This document shows, piece after piece, positions 8,250-17,192 of a DNA stretch of 64,000 nt; position 1 is the first letter of the stretch; every line of letters starts with the position of its first letter. The position numbers and the translations under genes were made by a program. The notes beneath the pieces were generated by a model that worked only from the letters and a program-made list of their open reading frames with translations, searched no databases and was not told where the DNA came from. This DNA is from an uncultured Bradyrhizobium sp. (GTDB lineage Bacteria > Pseudomonadota > Alphaproteobacteria > Rhizobiales > Xanthobacteraceae). The stretch is from the NCBI RefSeq assembly GCF_936943645.1, contig NZ_CAKZJO010000082.1, forward strand, positions 1 to 64,000. The letters are read 5' to 3'.

Positions 8250-9032
8250 TTACCTCCCCGTCCAGACCGGCTTGCGCTTCTCGCTGAACGCCTTCAGGCC
8301 CTCCTTGGCGTCCTCGGTCATCGCCAGCAGCGCGATCTGGCTTTCGGTGTAGGCGATGCTTTCGTCGAACGACATCGAGGCGATGGCGCGCATGGCATAT
8401 TTGCCGCGGCGGATCGCGGTCGGGGACTTGTCGACGATGCGGCCGATCAGCCAGTCGACCTTGGCATCCAGCTCGGCCGTCGGCACCGCGTAGTTGAGCA
8501 GGCCCGCCGCCTGCGCCGCCCTGGCGTCGAACGGTTCGCCCGTGAGCGCCCATTCGTTGACGAGGCGCGGCGGCGCGATGTTCTGCAACAGGCTCAGCAC
8601 CTGCATCGGGAACACGCCGACCTTCACCTCCGGCAGGCCGAAGACGACGTGATCGGCTGCAACCGCCATGTCGGTCATGCACAAAAGGCCCATCCCCCCG
8701 GCCATGCAGACGCCGCCGACCCTAGCAATCGCGGGTTTGGTGGCGTTCTGTGACAAACGTAACAGATCGGCATAGTCGACATTTGGTCTAGAATGGTCCA
8801 TCGCGAAAGCGGCGCCGGAATTCTGCAAGTCCGCGCCCGCGCAGAACGCCTTGTCGCCCGCGCCCGTCAGCACGATGACGCGGACGTCCTTGTCGTCATG
8901 CGCGTCGCGATAGCCTTTGGTGATGCCGGCGATGACGTCTCCGTTCAGCGCGTTGCGTTTCTCCGGCCGGTTGATGGTGATCCAGAACGCCTGCCCGCGC
9001 TTCTCGGTGATGATTGCTGTGGTGTCGGTCAT
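8250..9032 (-). CDS. Enoyl-CoA hydratase/isomerase family protein
   Basis: A 260-residue crotonase-fold protein. The oxyanion-hole segments are GAGDKAFCAGADL and ARVGGVCMAGGMGLL. Both glutamates of the catalytic pair appear present: GLPEVKVGV corresponds to the first, and the glutamate in RLVNEWALTGEPF to the second, so hydratase activity on a short or medium enoyl-CoA is plausible. The ATG at 9032 is chosen because family similarity begins there; the open frame extends 45 codons further upstream with no crotonase-like residues. The gene stands alone: upstream is a divergent caspase-like gene and downstream only repeats, so its pathway cannot be inferred. Confidence 0.88.
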   Translation of the reverse strand: MTDTTAIITEKRGQAFWITINRPEKRNALNGDVIAGITKGYRDAHDDKDVRVIVLTGAGDKAFCAGADLQNSGAAFAMDHSRPNVDYADLLRLSQNATKPAIARVGGVCMAGGMGLLCMTDMAVAADHVVFGLPEVKVGVFPMQVLSLLQNIAPPRLVNEWALTGEPFDARAAQAAGLLNYAVPTAELDAKVDWLIGRIVDKSPTAIRRGKYAMRAIASMSFDESIAYTESQIALLAMTEDAKEGLKAFSEKRKPVWTGR

Positions 9033-9200
9033 GGTCCACTCGCTTCCTTGCCTTTCGATCTGCCGCCATTTGCGGCAGGACGGGCGGCGCGCGCAAGGGC
9101 AATCTGCAACGCTGTGTCGGCGCAGCGTGTGGGCACAAATTCGCGCGCCGATTGGACGACGGGGCACGACCGCTATCCCGACCGGAGACCTTGATCACCA

Positions 9201-10577
9201 ATGAGCCATTTCATGCGCGCTGCGATGATGTTGTTGCTGGCAGGCCTGCTCGCAGTCGGAGCGAGCCCCGCATGCCGCGCGGCCGATGCCGCCAAACTCG
9301 CGCTGGTGATCGGCAACGCCAGATATCCCGACAACGAATTCGTGCTGAACGACGTCGTCAACGACACCCAGGACGTCACTGAAGAATTGAAGCGCAGCGG
9401 CTTCGTCGTCGACCGGCAGAGCAATCTCACGGCGGACGCCATGCGGCAGGTGCTCGATCGCTTCTATGCACGCATCGAACGCGGCACGGTGGCGCTGATC
9501 TTCTTCGACGGCTTTGCCATCCAGTCCAACCGGCAAACCTATCTGCTCCCTGTCGACGCGCAGATCTGGACCGAGCCGGACGTGGCGCGCGACGGCTTCA
9601 GCCTCGACACCATCTTGGCCGAGATGAACACCCGCGGCGCGGCGATCAAGATCGCGCTGATCGACGCTTCGCGCCGCAATCCGTTCGAGCGGCGCTTCCG
9701 CCGCTACTCGGCGGGCCTCGCGCCGGCGATCGCGCCGAGCAATTCGCTGGTGCTTTACTCCGCGGCGCTCGGCGCGGCTGCGGCCGGAGGCAAGACCGAT
9801 CACAGCCTGTTCGTCGCCGAGCTGCTTCGCGAGATCCGCGCCCCGAACATCAGCGCCGAGCAGGCCCTGACCAACACCAAGAACGGCGTGGTCGCCGCCA
9901 CCAAGCGGGAACAGGTGCCGTGGCTGTCGTCCTCCCTGACCACGGAATTCTCGTTCGCAGGGTCGGTCGCCCAGCCTTCCGACAACAAGGCCGGCGACCC
10001 GGTGCCGACGAAACCCGAGAAGCCGGTCTGCGTGACGCCGCAAGCAGAGCCCACCCCGAGCGCCGACGATCTCACTCGGGATCCGGTCATCGCCGATCTC
10101 AGCCGCAAGATCGCGGCGAACGCCAATGACATCGCCTCGCGTTACAAGCGCGGCCAGGTCTATGCGATCAAGCGGGCCTACACGCTCGCCATGCAGGATT
10201 TCGACGGCGTGATCCGCAGGCAGCCCCGCGATGGCGAGGCGCTCAACAACCGCTGCTGGACGCGCGCTGCCACCGGCGACCTGCAGGGCGCGCTCGCCGA
10301 CTGCAACCTGGCGCTCCAGATCGATCCCGGCTTGAGCGATGCGCTCGACAGCCGTGGTCTCGTCAACCTCAAGCTCGGCCGGACCAACGAGGCGATCAAG
10401 GACTACACCGACGCGATCCAGCGCAACCCGCGCTCGTCATCGTCGCTGTTCGGCCGGGGCATCGCCACCCGCAGAGGCGGCGGCGACGGCGCCACCGATA
10501 TCGCGCAGGCGAAGTCCATGAACCCCGACATCGCGAAGGAGTTTGCCGGCTACGGCGTCACGGAGTGCAGCCCCTAG
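9201..10577 (+). CDS. Secreted caspase-like (peptidase C14) pseudoprotease with TPR repeats
   Basis: A 458-residue protein with a signal peptide (to about residue 28, ending CRAA). Residues 31-250 follow the bacterial caspase-like fold: KLALVIGNARYPDNEFVLNDVVND, then the two catalytic strands. The usual His motif Y-S-G-H-G is FFDGFAIQ here (His replaced by Phe105), and the usual D-A-C-R is DASRRNPF (Cys replaced by Ser157). Both dyad residues are therefore gone. YLLPVDA, which follows the His loop in active members, is kept. Residues about 310-450 hold three or four TPR-like repeats (for example ALADCNLALQIDPGLSDALD). It is probably a periplasmic binding or scaffold protein rather than a protease. 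It converges on the molybdopterin oxidoreductase with a four-base overlap. Confidence 0.82.
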   Translation: MSHFMRAAMMLLLAGLLAVGASPACRAADAAKLALVIGNARYPDNEFVLNDVVNDTQDVTEELKRSGFVVDRQSNLTADAMRQVLDRFYARIERGTVALIFFDGFAIQSNRQTYLLPVDAQIWTEPDVARDGFSLDTILAEMNTRGAAIKIALIDASRRNPFERRFRRYSAGLAPAIAPSNSLVLYSAALGAAAAGGKTDHSLFVAELLREIRAPNISAEQALTNTKNGVVAATKREQVPWLSSSLTTEFSFAGSVAQPSDNKAGDPVPTKPEKPVCVTPQAEPTPSADDLTRDPVIADLSRKIAANANDIASRYKRGQVYAIKRAYTLAMQDFDGVIRRQPRDGEALNNRCWTRAATGDLQGALADCNLALQIDPGLSDALDSRGLVNLKLGRTNEAIKDYTDAIQRNPRSSSSLFGRGIATRRGGGDGATDIAQAKSMNPDIAKEFAGYGVTECSP

Positions 10578-12664
10578 ACGACGGCGGCCTTCCTGATCCA
10601 GACCTTGTTGTCGTGGAAGGCGGCCCCACCAATCGGCGCGACGGTTTCGGCGCCTGTCAGCATGTTGATGCCGCGTCCGCCGATATGGTTCTTGTTGGGA
10701 TGAACGGATTCCGCGACCAGCACGCCGCGCCGCACGCCCTCGAACAGCGTCGCCACAAGCGAGGTCTCGCCGCGGGTGTTGCCGAGCGTCACCGCATCGC
10801 CGTCGGCAATGTCGAGCGCGGCGGCATCCAGGGGATGGATCATCACGCTGGCCTTGCCCTCGCGCGCCTGCGAGGACGGCGTCTCGTTGAAGGTGGTGTT
10901 GAGGAAGCTCCGCGACGGACTGGTCGCAAGCCGGAACGGATGGGCCTGGTCGGAGTGCTCGATCACGGCCCAATGGTCCGGCAGCGACGGCATATTGCCG
11001 ACATCGCCCATCGTCACCCCGAACGGCGGATGCGCCCAGTCCGCCCTGAAGTGGAATTTGCCGTCGGCATGCGCGAAGCCGTCGAGATAATGCGAGGTCC
11101 GGAAGTCCGGTTGCAGGTCGCGCCAGAGGTCGGCTTCGAGGCCGCCGATGTCGCCGTGGTTGCTGAGCTTCAAGGTCGCGTCGATCAACTCGCGCGGCGT
11201 CATCTCGAAACCCCGATGCTTCGCGCCGAGCCGCGGCGCCAGCGCCTGCAGCACCTCGTGGTTGGAACGGCATTCGCCGGGCGGGTCGATCAGCTTCGGC
11301 CCGACCGAGATGTGCTGATGGCCACCGCCGTAATAGAGATCGTCGTGCTCCATGAACATGGTCGCCGGCAGCACGATGTCGGCCATCAGCGCCGTCTCGG
11401 TCATGAACTGCTCGTGCACCGCGACGAACAGGTCCTCGCGCGCAAAGCCCTCGCGCACCAGCGCCTGCTCCGGCGCCACCGTCATCGGGTTGGTGTTCTG
11501 GATCAGCATCGCCTTGACCGGCCCCTTGCCGTACAGGGCCTCGGCATCACCGGTGAGGATGCGGCCGATCTTGGACTGGTCGAGCGCGCGGACGCTCTGG
11601 TCGATCGCATCGTGGCCTTCGATGATGGATTCGTTGAAGTGCCACAGCGCGTAATTGTTGAAGAAGGCGCCGCCGCCTTCATACTGCCAGGCGCCGGTCA
11701 CCGCAGGAATGCAATTGGCCGCGTGCATCTGCGTCGCGCCGTTGCGGCTGCGCGTAAAACCGTAGCCGAAGCGGAAGAAGGTACGCTTGGTCTCGCCGAC
11801 CGCTTTCGCGAAGGCTTCGATTTCCGCAACGGGCACGCCGCAAATCGCGGACGCCCATTCCGGCGTGCGGGTCTGCAGATGCGCCTCGAGCTCGGCGGGG
11901 CAGTCGGTGTACTTGTCCATATAGGCGCGGTCGGCATAACCGTCGCGGAACAGCACGTGCATCACGCCGCAGGCGAAGGCACCATCGGTGCCGGGCCGCA
12001 GGATGATCTTGATGTCCGCCTGCTTCATCGTGTCGTTGTCGTAGATGTCGACTGCCGCGATCTTGGCGCCGCGCTCCTTGCGGGCGCGCGCGGCGTGCGT
12101 CATCACGTTGACCTGGGTGTTGACGGGATTGGTGCCCCAGATCACGACGAGATCGGACAACGCCATTTCGCGCGGATCGGCGCCGGCGATCTTGCCGGTG
12201 CCGATCGCAAAGCCGATGCGGGCGACATTGGCGCAGATGGTCTGGTAGAAGCGCGAATATTTCTTCACATGGGTGAGACGGTTGAGACCGTCGCGCATCA
12301 CGAGGCCCATGGTGCCGGCGTAGTAATAGGGCCAGATCGATTCTGCGCCGAATTCGCGCTCGGCCGCGTTGAAGCGGTGCCCGATCTCGTCCAGCGCCTC
12401 GTCCCAGGAAATGCGCGCGAATTGTCCGGAGCCCTTCGCGCCCGTGCGGCGCATCGGAAATGTCACCCGCTCGGGGTGATGGATGCGCTCGGCGTAGCGG
12501 GCGACCTTGGCGCAGACGACGCCGGCCGTGTAGGTCTGTTGCTTCGAACCTCGGACACGGCCGATGCTGCGACCCTCGACCACCTCGACATCGAGAGCAC
12601 AGGCCGACGGGCAATCGTGCGGACAGGTCGAATGGCGGATTTCGATTTTGGCGTGCTGGTTCAT
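10574..12664 (-). CDS. Molybdopterin-dependent oxidoreductase, DMSO reductase/formate dehydrogenase superfamily
   Basis: A 696-residue enzyme with an N-terminal 4Fe-4S motif: Cys14, Cys18, Cys22 (CPHDCPSAC) and Cys51 (GVVCAK). Bis-MGD domains follow, with VIWGTNPVNTQVN, PGTDGAFACGVMH and NTNPMTVAPEQ, and a C-terminal dinucleotide-binding barrel (VMIHPLDAAALDIADGDAV). There is no twin-arginine signal, so it is cytoplasmic. The length fits the short single-subunit members often labelled formate dehydrogenase-like or BisC-like. No electron-transfer subunit is adjacent. The upstream gap of 234 bases carries no recognisable gene. Substrate unknown; the nearby molybdenum hydroxylase genes are transcribed divergently. 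Confidence 0.82.
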   Translation of the reverse strand: MNQHAKIEIRHSTCPHDCPSACALDVEVVEGRSIGRVRGSKQQTYTAGVVCAKVARYAERIHHPERVTFPMRRTGAKGSGQFARISWDEALDEIGHRFNAAEREFGAESIWPYYYAGTMGLVMRDGLNRLTHVKKYSRFYQTICANVARIGFAIGTGKIAGADPREMALSDLVVIWGTNPVNTQVNVMTHAARARKERGAKIAAVDIYDNDTMKQADIKIILRPGTDGAFACGVMHVLFRDGYADRAYMDKYTDCPAELEAHLQTRTPEWASAICGVPVAEIEAFAKAVGETKRTFFRFGYGFTRSRNGATQMHAANCIPAVTGAWQYEGGGAFFNNYALWHFNESIIEGHDAIDQSVRALDQSKIGRILTGDAEALYGKGPVKAMLIQNTNPMTVAPEQALVREGFAREDLFVAVHEQFMTETALMADIVLPATMFMEHDDLYYGGGHQHISVGPKLIDPPGECRSNHEVLQALAPRLGAKHRGFEMTPRELIDATLKLSNHGDIGGLEADLWRDLQPDFRTSHYLDGFAHADGKFHFRADWAHPPFGVTMGDVGNMPSLPDHWAVIEHSDQAHPFRLATSPSRSFLNTTFNETPSSQAREGKASVMIHPLDAAALDIADGDAVTLGNTRGETSLVATLFEGVRRGVLVAESVHPNKNHIGGRGINMLTGAETVAPIGGAAFHDNKVWIRKAAVV

Positions 12665-12898
12665 GTCTCAGTTCGTAACACCAAAATACCTGCCAGCCGA
12701 GGGCATTTATCCGGCAACGCCCATGCGATTTGCTCAAACCGTGCGCGACTGCGGTTCCTGCTGCGACCGCGAAAGGCGGCGCAATCACACCGAAAACCTC
12801 CCGATATTCCCCGCCCGACCGACTTTGTAAGGCGTCGACAGCCCGCATTCCCTGCCGCTACAGTGCCGGCCAACAAGAACGACATCAGGGAGGTGGGC

Positions 12899-13873
12899 AT
12901 GACGGCCCGAAGATTCATGCTGGCGCTGGCTGCCGGCCTGCTCGCCGTGGTCCCGGCCGCCCCTTCGTCCGCGCAGGATTATCCGTCCCATGCGGTGCGG
13001 ATCGTCGTGCCCTTCGGGGCCGGCGGGCCGGCCGACGTCGCAGCCCGGCTGATCGGCAACGTGCTCCAGGAGAGCTTTGGCCAGCCCTTCGTGATCGAGA
13101 ACCGCACCGGTGCCGGCGGCGTCATCGGCACGATCGAGGCGGTGAAATCTCCGGCCGACGGCTACACACTGCTGATGATGTCGAACACCCAGACGGCGAA
13201 TGAATCGCTGCTGACGCCGGACAAGCGCAAATACGAATTGATGCGCGATCTCGCGCCGATCGCACCCGTGAACTATTCCGATCTCGTCATCGTGGTGAAC
13301 CCACAGGTTCCGGCGAGGACGCTGGCCGAGTTCATCGCACTCGCCAAAGCGCAGCCAGGCAAGCTGAACTACGCCTCCTCCGGTCAGGGCACGCCCTATC
13401 ACATGGCCGGCGAGCTGTTCAAAGCCATGGCCGGCATCGACATCGTCCATGTTCCCTATCGCAACAGCGGCGAGGCCCGCAGCGGCGTGATCGGCGGACA
13501 GGTGCAGATGATGATCGACGCGGTGCCGGCGATGGCGCCTAACATCGCCGAGAACCAGGTCCGCGCGCTCGCCACCACCGGCAAGCAGCGCTCCACCGTG
13601 CTGCCGAATGCACCGACCGCGATCGAGGCCGGTGTTCCCGGCTACGAGGCCACGATCTGGCTCGGCCTGATGGCACCATCAGGCACGCCGAAGCCCGTGA
13701 TCGACAAGCTCAATGCGGCCGTCAACGCCATGGTGAAGCGACCCGACATCGTCAAGCTCTGGACCGAACAGGGCGCCGTCCCCATGTCGATGACACCGGC
13801 GGAATTCGACAAATTCCTGCGCGGCGACATCGAGAAATGGGCCGATGTCGTCAAGAAGTTCGACAAGTCCTGA
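12899..13873 (+). CDS. TctC-family periplasmic solute-binding protein (orphan)
   Basis: A 324-residue protein with a signal peptide cleaved after SSAQ and the TctC start QDYPSHAVRIVVPFGAGGPAD. YASSGQGTPYHMAGELF, the conserved loop that closes over the carboxylate ligand, and GLMAPSGTPKPVIDKLN are present. ATG 12899 has a strong AGGGAGGTGGGC leader; the open frame extends about 780 codons upstream but those residues are the antisense of the oxidoreductase. No TctA or TctB genes accompany it. It sits 15 bases before a molybdenum hydroxylase operon, which suggests that it captures the hydroxylase substrate or product. Confidence 0.9.
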   Translation: MTARRFMLALAAGLLAVVPAAPSSAQDYPSHAVRIVVPFGAGGPADVAARLIGNVLQESFGQPFVIENRTGAGGVIGTIEAVKSPADGYTLLMMSNTQTANESLLTPDKRKYELMRDLAPIAPVNYSDLVIVVNPQVPARTLAEFIALAKAQPGKLNYASSGQGTPYHMAGELFKAMAGIDIVHVPYRNSGEARSGVIGGQVQMMIDAVPAMAPNIAENQVRALATTGKQRSTVLPNAPTAIEAGVPGYEATIWLGLMAPSGTPKPVIDKLNAAVNAMVKRPDIVKLWTEQGAVPMSMTPAEFDKFLRGDIEKWADVVKKFDKS

Positions 13874-13888
13874 GGCTGCTCGGCGATC

Positions 13889-14359
13889 ATGTCCACGATT
13901 CAGTTCCAGCTCAACGGCGCGGCCACCGCCGTGGATGCCGATCCGGACCGAGTGTTGCTCGATGTGTTGCGCAGCCAGCTCAGCGTCACCAGTCCTCATT
14001 TCGGCTGCGGCGCCGGTGCGTGCGGCGCCTGTCACGTCATGGTCGACGGCCGCGCGATGACGTCCTGCGACATGCCGATGTGGTCCGTCGCAGGCAAGGA
14101 CGTCGTCACGGTCGAAGGGCTCGGGAGCGCCGAGCATCCGCATCCGCTGCAACGGGCCTTCATCTCCGAACAGGCGATGCAGTGCGGCTATTGCGTCTCC
14201 GGAATCCTCGTCAGCGCGGCTGCGTTGCTGCAACGCAATCCGTCCCCGACGGAGGCCGAGGTTCGAACAGCGCTCGACCGCAATCTGTGCCGCTGCGGGT
14301 CGCACAACCGCATGGTCCGCGCCGTGCTCCGCGCGGCGGCGGAGATGGCGGCGTCATGA
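13889..14359 (+). CDS. Molybdenum hydroxylase 2Fe-2S small subunit (xanthine dehydrogenase family)
   Basis: A 156-residue protein with both 2Fe-2S clusters of the family. The plant-ferredoxin-type cluster uses Cys40, Cys45, Cys48 (CGAGACGACH) and Cys60; the helical cluster uses Cys99, Cys102 (CGYC) and Cys134, Cys136 (CRCG). It carries electrons from the molybdenum site of the large subunit encoded next. Size and order match IorA and NicA-type small subunits that pair with a permuted large subunit and need no separate FAD protein. It overlaps the large-subunit gene by four bases (ATGA). Confidence 0.92.
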   Translation: MSTIQFQLNGAATAVDADPDRVLLDVLRSQLSVTSPHFGCGAGACGACHVMVDGRAMTSCDMPMWSVAGKDVVTVEGLGSAEHPHPLQRAFISEQAMQCGYCVSGILVSAAALLQRNPSPTEAEVRTALDRNLCRCGSHNRMVRAVLRAAAEMAAS

Positions 14360-16488
14360 GCTTGCCATCCCCAGCCCCGAAGCTGCCGGTGAGTCTCGTG
14401 GCCAATCCCAGGCTATCATCATGGCTGCGGTTGACCGAGGGCGGCCGTGTGGCGATCTCGCCCGGCAAGGTCGAGATCGGCCAGGGCATCGTCACGGCGC
14501 TGGCGCAGATCGCCGCGGATGAGCTCGATGTCGATATTGGCCGCATCGATATGGTCCGCGCCTCGACCGCGACGAGCCCGAACGAAGGCGTCACCTCAGG
14601 CAGCCTTTCGGTCCAGCAGTCGGGCCGCGCGCTGCGCCAGGTCTGCGCCGAGGTGCGCCAGCGCTTCCTCACCGCGGCATCGGAGCGTCTCGGCGTCGAT
14701 GCGGTTTCGCTCGAGGTCGATGACGGCGCCATCTCGGGGCCGGGCAATGTCAGGACCAGCTATTGGGAGCTGGCGGATGACGTCTCGCTCGATCTCGACG
14801 CCACGGCGGGCGTGAGCGCGAAGCGCATTGCGAGGCGCAGCGTGGCAGGACATTCGGTCCAGCGCGTCGATATTCCCGACAAGGTATTCGCGCGGCGGCG
14901 CTTCATCCACGATGTCGCGTTTCCGGGGCTAATGCACGGGCGCGTGCTGCGGCCGGAGATTTCGGGCACCAGATTGATCGCACTCGATGAGCAGACGGCG
15001 CGCGCGGTCCCCGGCCTCGTTGCGATCGTCCGCAACGGCGGTTTTGCCGGCGTGGTCGCCGACAGCGAGACGGCGGCGGAAACCTCACTCAAGGCTTTGC
15101 GCAAGGCCGCGACATGGTCGGCCGGCGAGCCGCTGCCGGATGAAGACGATCTGGCGGGCTTTCTCAGGAGCCAACCGGTCGAGACCACCACCATCGACAC
15201 CAGGACGGCGGAGTTGGCCCGCAAGCCCGCCCAAACCCTCCGTCGGCAATACACCCGCCCCTACATCGCCCATGCCTCGATCGCACCGTCCTGTGCGATG
15301 GCCCAATGGGACGGCGAGCACGTCCATGTCTGGACGCACAGCCAGGGTATTTATCTGCTCCGCGCCGATCTCGCGATCGTGCTCAAGCTCCCGGCCGAGA
15401 ACATCGTGGTCGAGCACATGGAAGGCGCCGGCTGCTACGGGCACAACGCGGCCGACGATGTCGCGCTGGATGCCGTGCTGCTGGCCAAGGCGGCAGGTAA
15501 CCGTCCGGTGCGGGTGCAGTGGTCGCGCCACGACGAGATGTCCCACGGCCCATTCGGCGCGGCGATGGCCATCGAGATCGAGGCCGATCTCGATGCCGAG
15601 AACGAGATTGTCGGCTGGCGCCACGCGATCTGGAGCAACGGTCACGCCGCAAGGCCGGGACGCGCGGCACAGCCGGCGCTGCTGGCCGCCACCGAGATCG
15701 CAAATCCCTATCCGCGCATGATCTCGACCAACCCGCCGGCGGCCAATGGCGGCGGCGGCGACCGCAACTCCGTTCCGCTCTACGATCTGCCGGCCTGGAC
15801 GATCACCAGCCATCGGCTTCTGACCATGCCGGTGCGGACCTCGGCGCTGCGGACGCTCGGCGGGCAAGGCAATGTCTTCGCCATCGAATCCCTGCTCGAC
15901 GAGATCGCGGCCTTGCGCGGCGAGGATCCGATCGCATTCCGCTTGCGGCATCTGCGCGACGAGCGGGCACGCGGCGTCATCAACGCCGCGGCGCGACGCG
16001 CCGGATGGAAGCCGGAGAAGCGTCCCGGCATCGGTCACGGCGTCGGCTTTGCCCGTTACAAGAACATGGGCGCCTATTGCGCCGCGATTGCCGAGATCGA
16101 AGGCGCGGACGACATCCGCGTCAAACGGCTGACACTCGCAGTCGATGTCGGCGAGGCCATCAACCCGGACGGCGTGATCAACCAGATCGAGGGCGGCGCG
16201 ATCCAGGCGACGAGCTGGGTGCTGAAGGAGCGTGTCCGCTTCGACCGGACCCGCATCACCTCGGCCTCATGGACCGATTATCCGATCCTGACCTTCAGCG
16301 AGGTGCCGGCAGTGGATGTCGAGATCATCCAGCGGCCGGAGATCGAGCCGGTCGGCGCCGGCGAGGCCGCGCACGGCCCGGTGACGGCGGCGATCGCGAA
16401 TGCGGTGTTCGACTGCCTCGGTGTGCGCGTGCGCGACCTGCCCATCACGCGCGACAGGATCATTGCAGCGATGGAGCGTGCGACTTGA
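14356..16488 (+). CDS. Molybdenum hydroxylase large subunit (IorB / nicotinate dehydrogenase-like)
   Basis: A 710-residue molybdopterin-binding subunit. It starts directly with RLTEGGRVAISPGKVEIGQG, the order seen in isoquinoline 1-oxidoreductase and nicotinate-dehydrogenase-like large subunits, instead of the xanthine dehydrogenase order. The C-terminal VGAGEAAHGPVTAAIANAV carries the glutamate that acts as base in hydroxylation. No twin-arginine signal is seen, unlike many IorB proteins. The start ATG overlaps the small-subunit stop; the longer open frame to 13837 is in a different frame from the small subunit and is not used. Likely reaction: hydroxylation of an N-heteroaromatic ring or aldehyde with water as oxygen donor. 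Substrate unknown. Confidence 0.85.
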   Translation: MSLPSPAPKLPVSLVANPRLSSWLRLTEGGRVAISPGKVEIGQGIVTALAQIAADELDVDIGRIDMVRASTATSPNEGVTSGSLSVQQSGRALRQVCAEVRQRFLTAASERLGVDAVSLEVDDGAISGPGNVRTSYWELADDVSLDLDATAGVSAKRIARRSVAGHSVQRVDIPDKVFARRRFIHDVAFPGLMHGRVLRPEISGTRLIALDEQTARAVPGLVAIVRNGGFAGVVADSETAAETSLKALRKAATWSAGEPLPDEDDLAGFLRSQPVETTTIDTRTAELARKPAQTLRRQYTRPYIAHASIAPSCAMAQWDGEHVHVWTHSQGIYLLRADLAIVLKLPAENIVVEHMEGAGCYGHNAADDVALDAVLLAKAAGNRPVRVQWSRHDEMSHGPFGAAMAIEIEADLDAENEIVGWRHAIWSNGHAARPGRAAQPALLAATEIANPYPRMISTNPPAANGGGGDRNSVPLYDLPAWTITSHRLLTMPVRTSALRTLGGQGNVFAIESLLDEIAALRGEDPIAFRLRHLRDERARGVINAAARRAGWKPEKRPGIGHGVGFARYKNMGAYCAAIAEIEGADDIRVKRLTLAVDVGEAINPDGVINQIEGGAIQATSWVLKERVRFDRTRITSASWTDYPILTFSEVPAVDVEIIQRPEIEPVGAGEAAHGPVTAAIANAVFDCLGVRVRDLPITRDRIIAAMERAT

Positions 16489-17183
16489 CGACACTGAGCA
16501 TTTTGAGCGGCGGCGCGGCCCAAGGCCTGGTGCGCGGACTTGCCGAGGCCTTCAAGGCGCAGACCGGTTTCGGCATCGACGGCGAGTTCGGCGCGGTTGG
16601 AATCATGGCCGACAAGCTGCGCGCCGGTGCGTCGGCCGATCTCGTGATCCTGACGCAGGCGCTGCTGGCGAAGCTCGCCAGGGAGGAGCTCGTCATCCCC
16701 TCCTCGATCGCCGATGTCGGCCGGGTCGAGACCGCACTGGCCGTCCGCAGCCGCGATCCCAGGGTGGTGGTGAAGACGGAATCCGATTTGCGCGACGTGC
16801 TGCGTTCCGCCGAAGCGATCTACGTCCCAGATACGAAGGCTTCGACGGCGGGCCAGCACGTCGCAAAGGTACTGGACCAACTCGGCATCGCCTACGAGGT
16901 CGCCTCGCGCCTCAAGATCTTTCCGAACGGCGCAACCGCGATGCGTGAGCTTGCCAACTCGACCGCGGCGCGGCCGATCGGCTGCACCCAGGCCACCGAA
17001 ATCATCGCAACCGACGGCATCGCGCTGTCAGGCTCGCTGCCGCCGGGATGCGAGCTGGTGACGATGTACACGGCCGGTGTGACGGCGCGGGCCGCGCATC
17101 CGAAGGAGGCCGCCGCGCTGGTCGCGCTGCTGACCGGCGCAGACCGGAGGGAGCTACGCCAGCGCGTGGGCTTTGCCGGCTAA
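16485..17183 (+). CDS. ModA-like substrate-binding-domain protein without signal peptide
   Basis: A 232-residue protein of the type II periplasmic-binding fold: LSILSGGAAQGLVRGLAEAF at the start, then GAVGIMADKLRAGASADLVILT, as in molybdate-binding ModA. The likely start is TTG 16485, whose last bases are the stop of the hydroxylase large subunit (TTGA overlap), so the two are translationally coupled. There is no signal peptide and no upstream room for one. A cytosolic ModA-like protein fused by translation to a molybdenum-enzyme operon could handle molybdate or cofactor for that enzyme, but this is speculation. No modB or modC gene is near. Confidence 0.75.
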   Translation: MTTLSILSGGAAQGLVRGLAEAFKAQTGFGIDGEFGAVGIMADKLRAGASADLVILTQALLAKLAREELVIPSSIADVGRVETALAVRSRDPRVVVKTESDLRDVLRSAEAIYVPDTKASTAGQHVAKVLDQLGIAYEVASRLKIFPNGATAMRELANSTAARPIGCTQATEIIATDGIALSGSLPPGCELVTMYTAGVTARAAHPKEAAALVALLTGADRRELRQRVGFAG

Positions 17184-17192
17184 GCCGCTGGC

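Noticed and set aside
10565-13873. 1102-codon plus-strand frame
   Set aside because: Its first 780 codons are the antisense of the molybdopterin oxidoreductase; the real gene starts at 12899 with a good ribosome-binding site and signal peptide.
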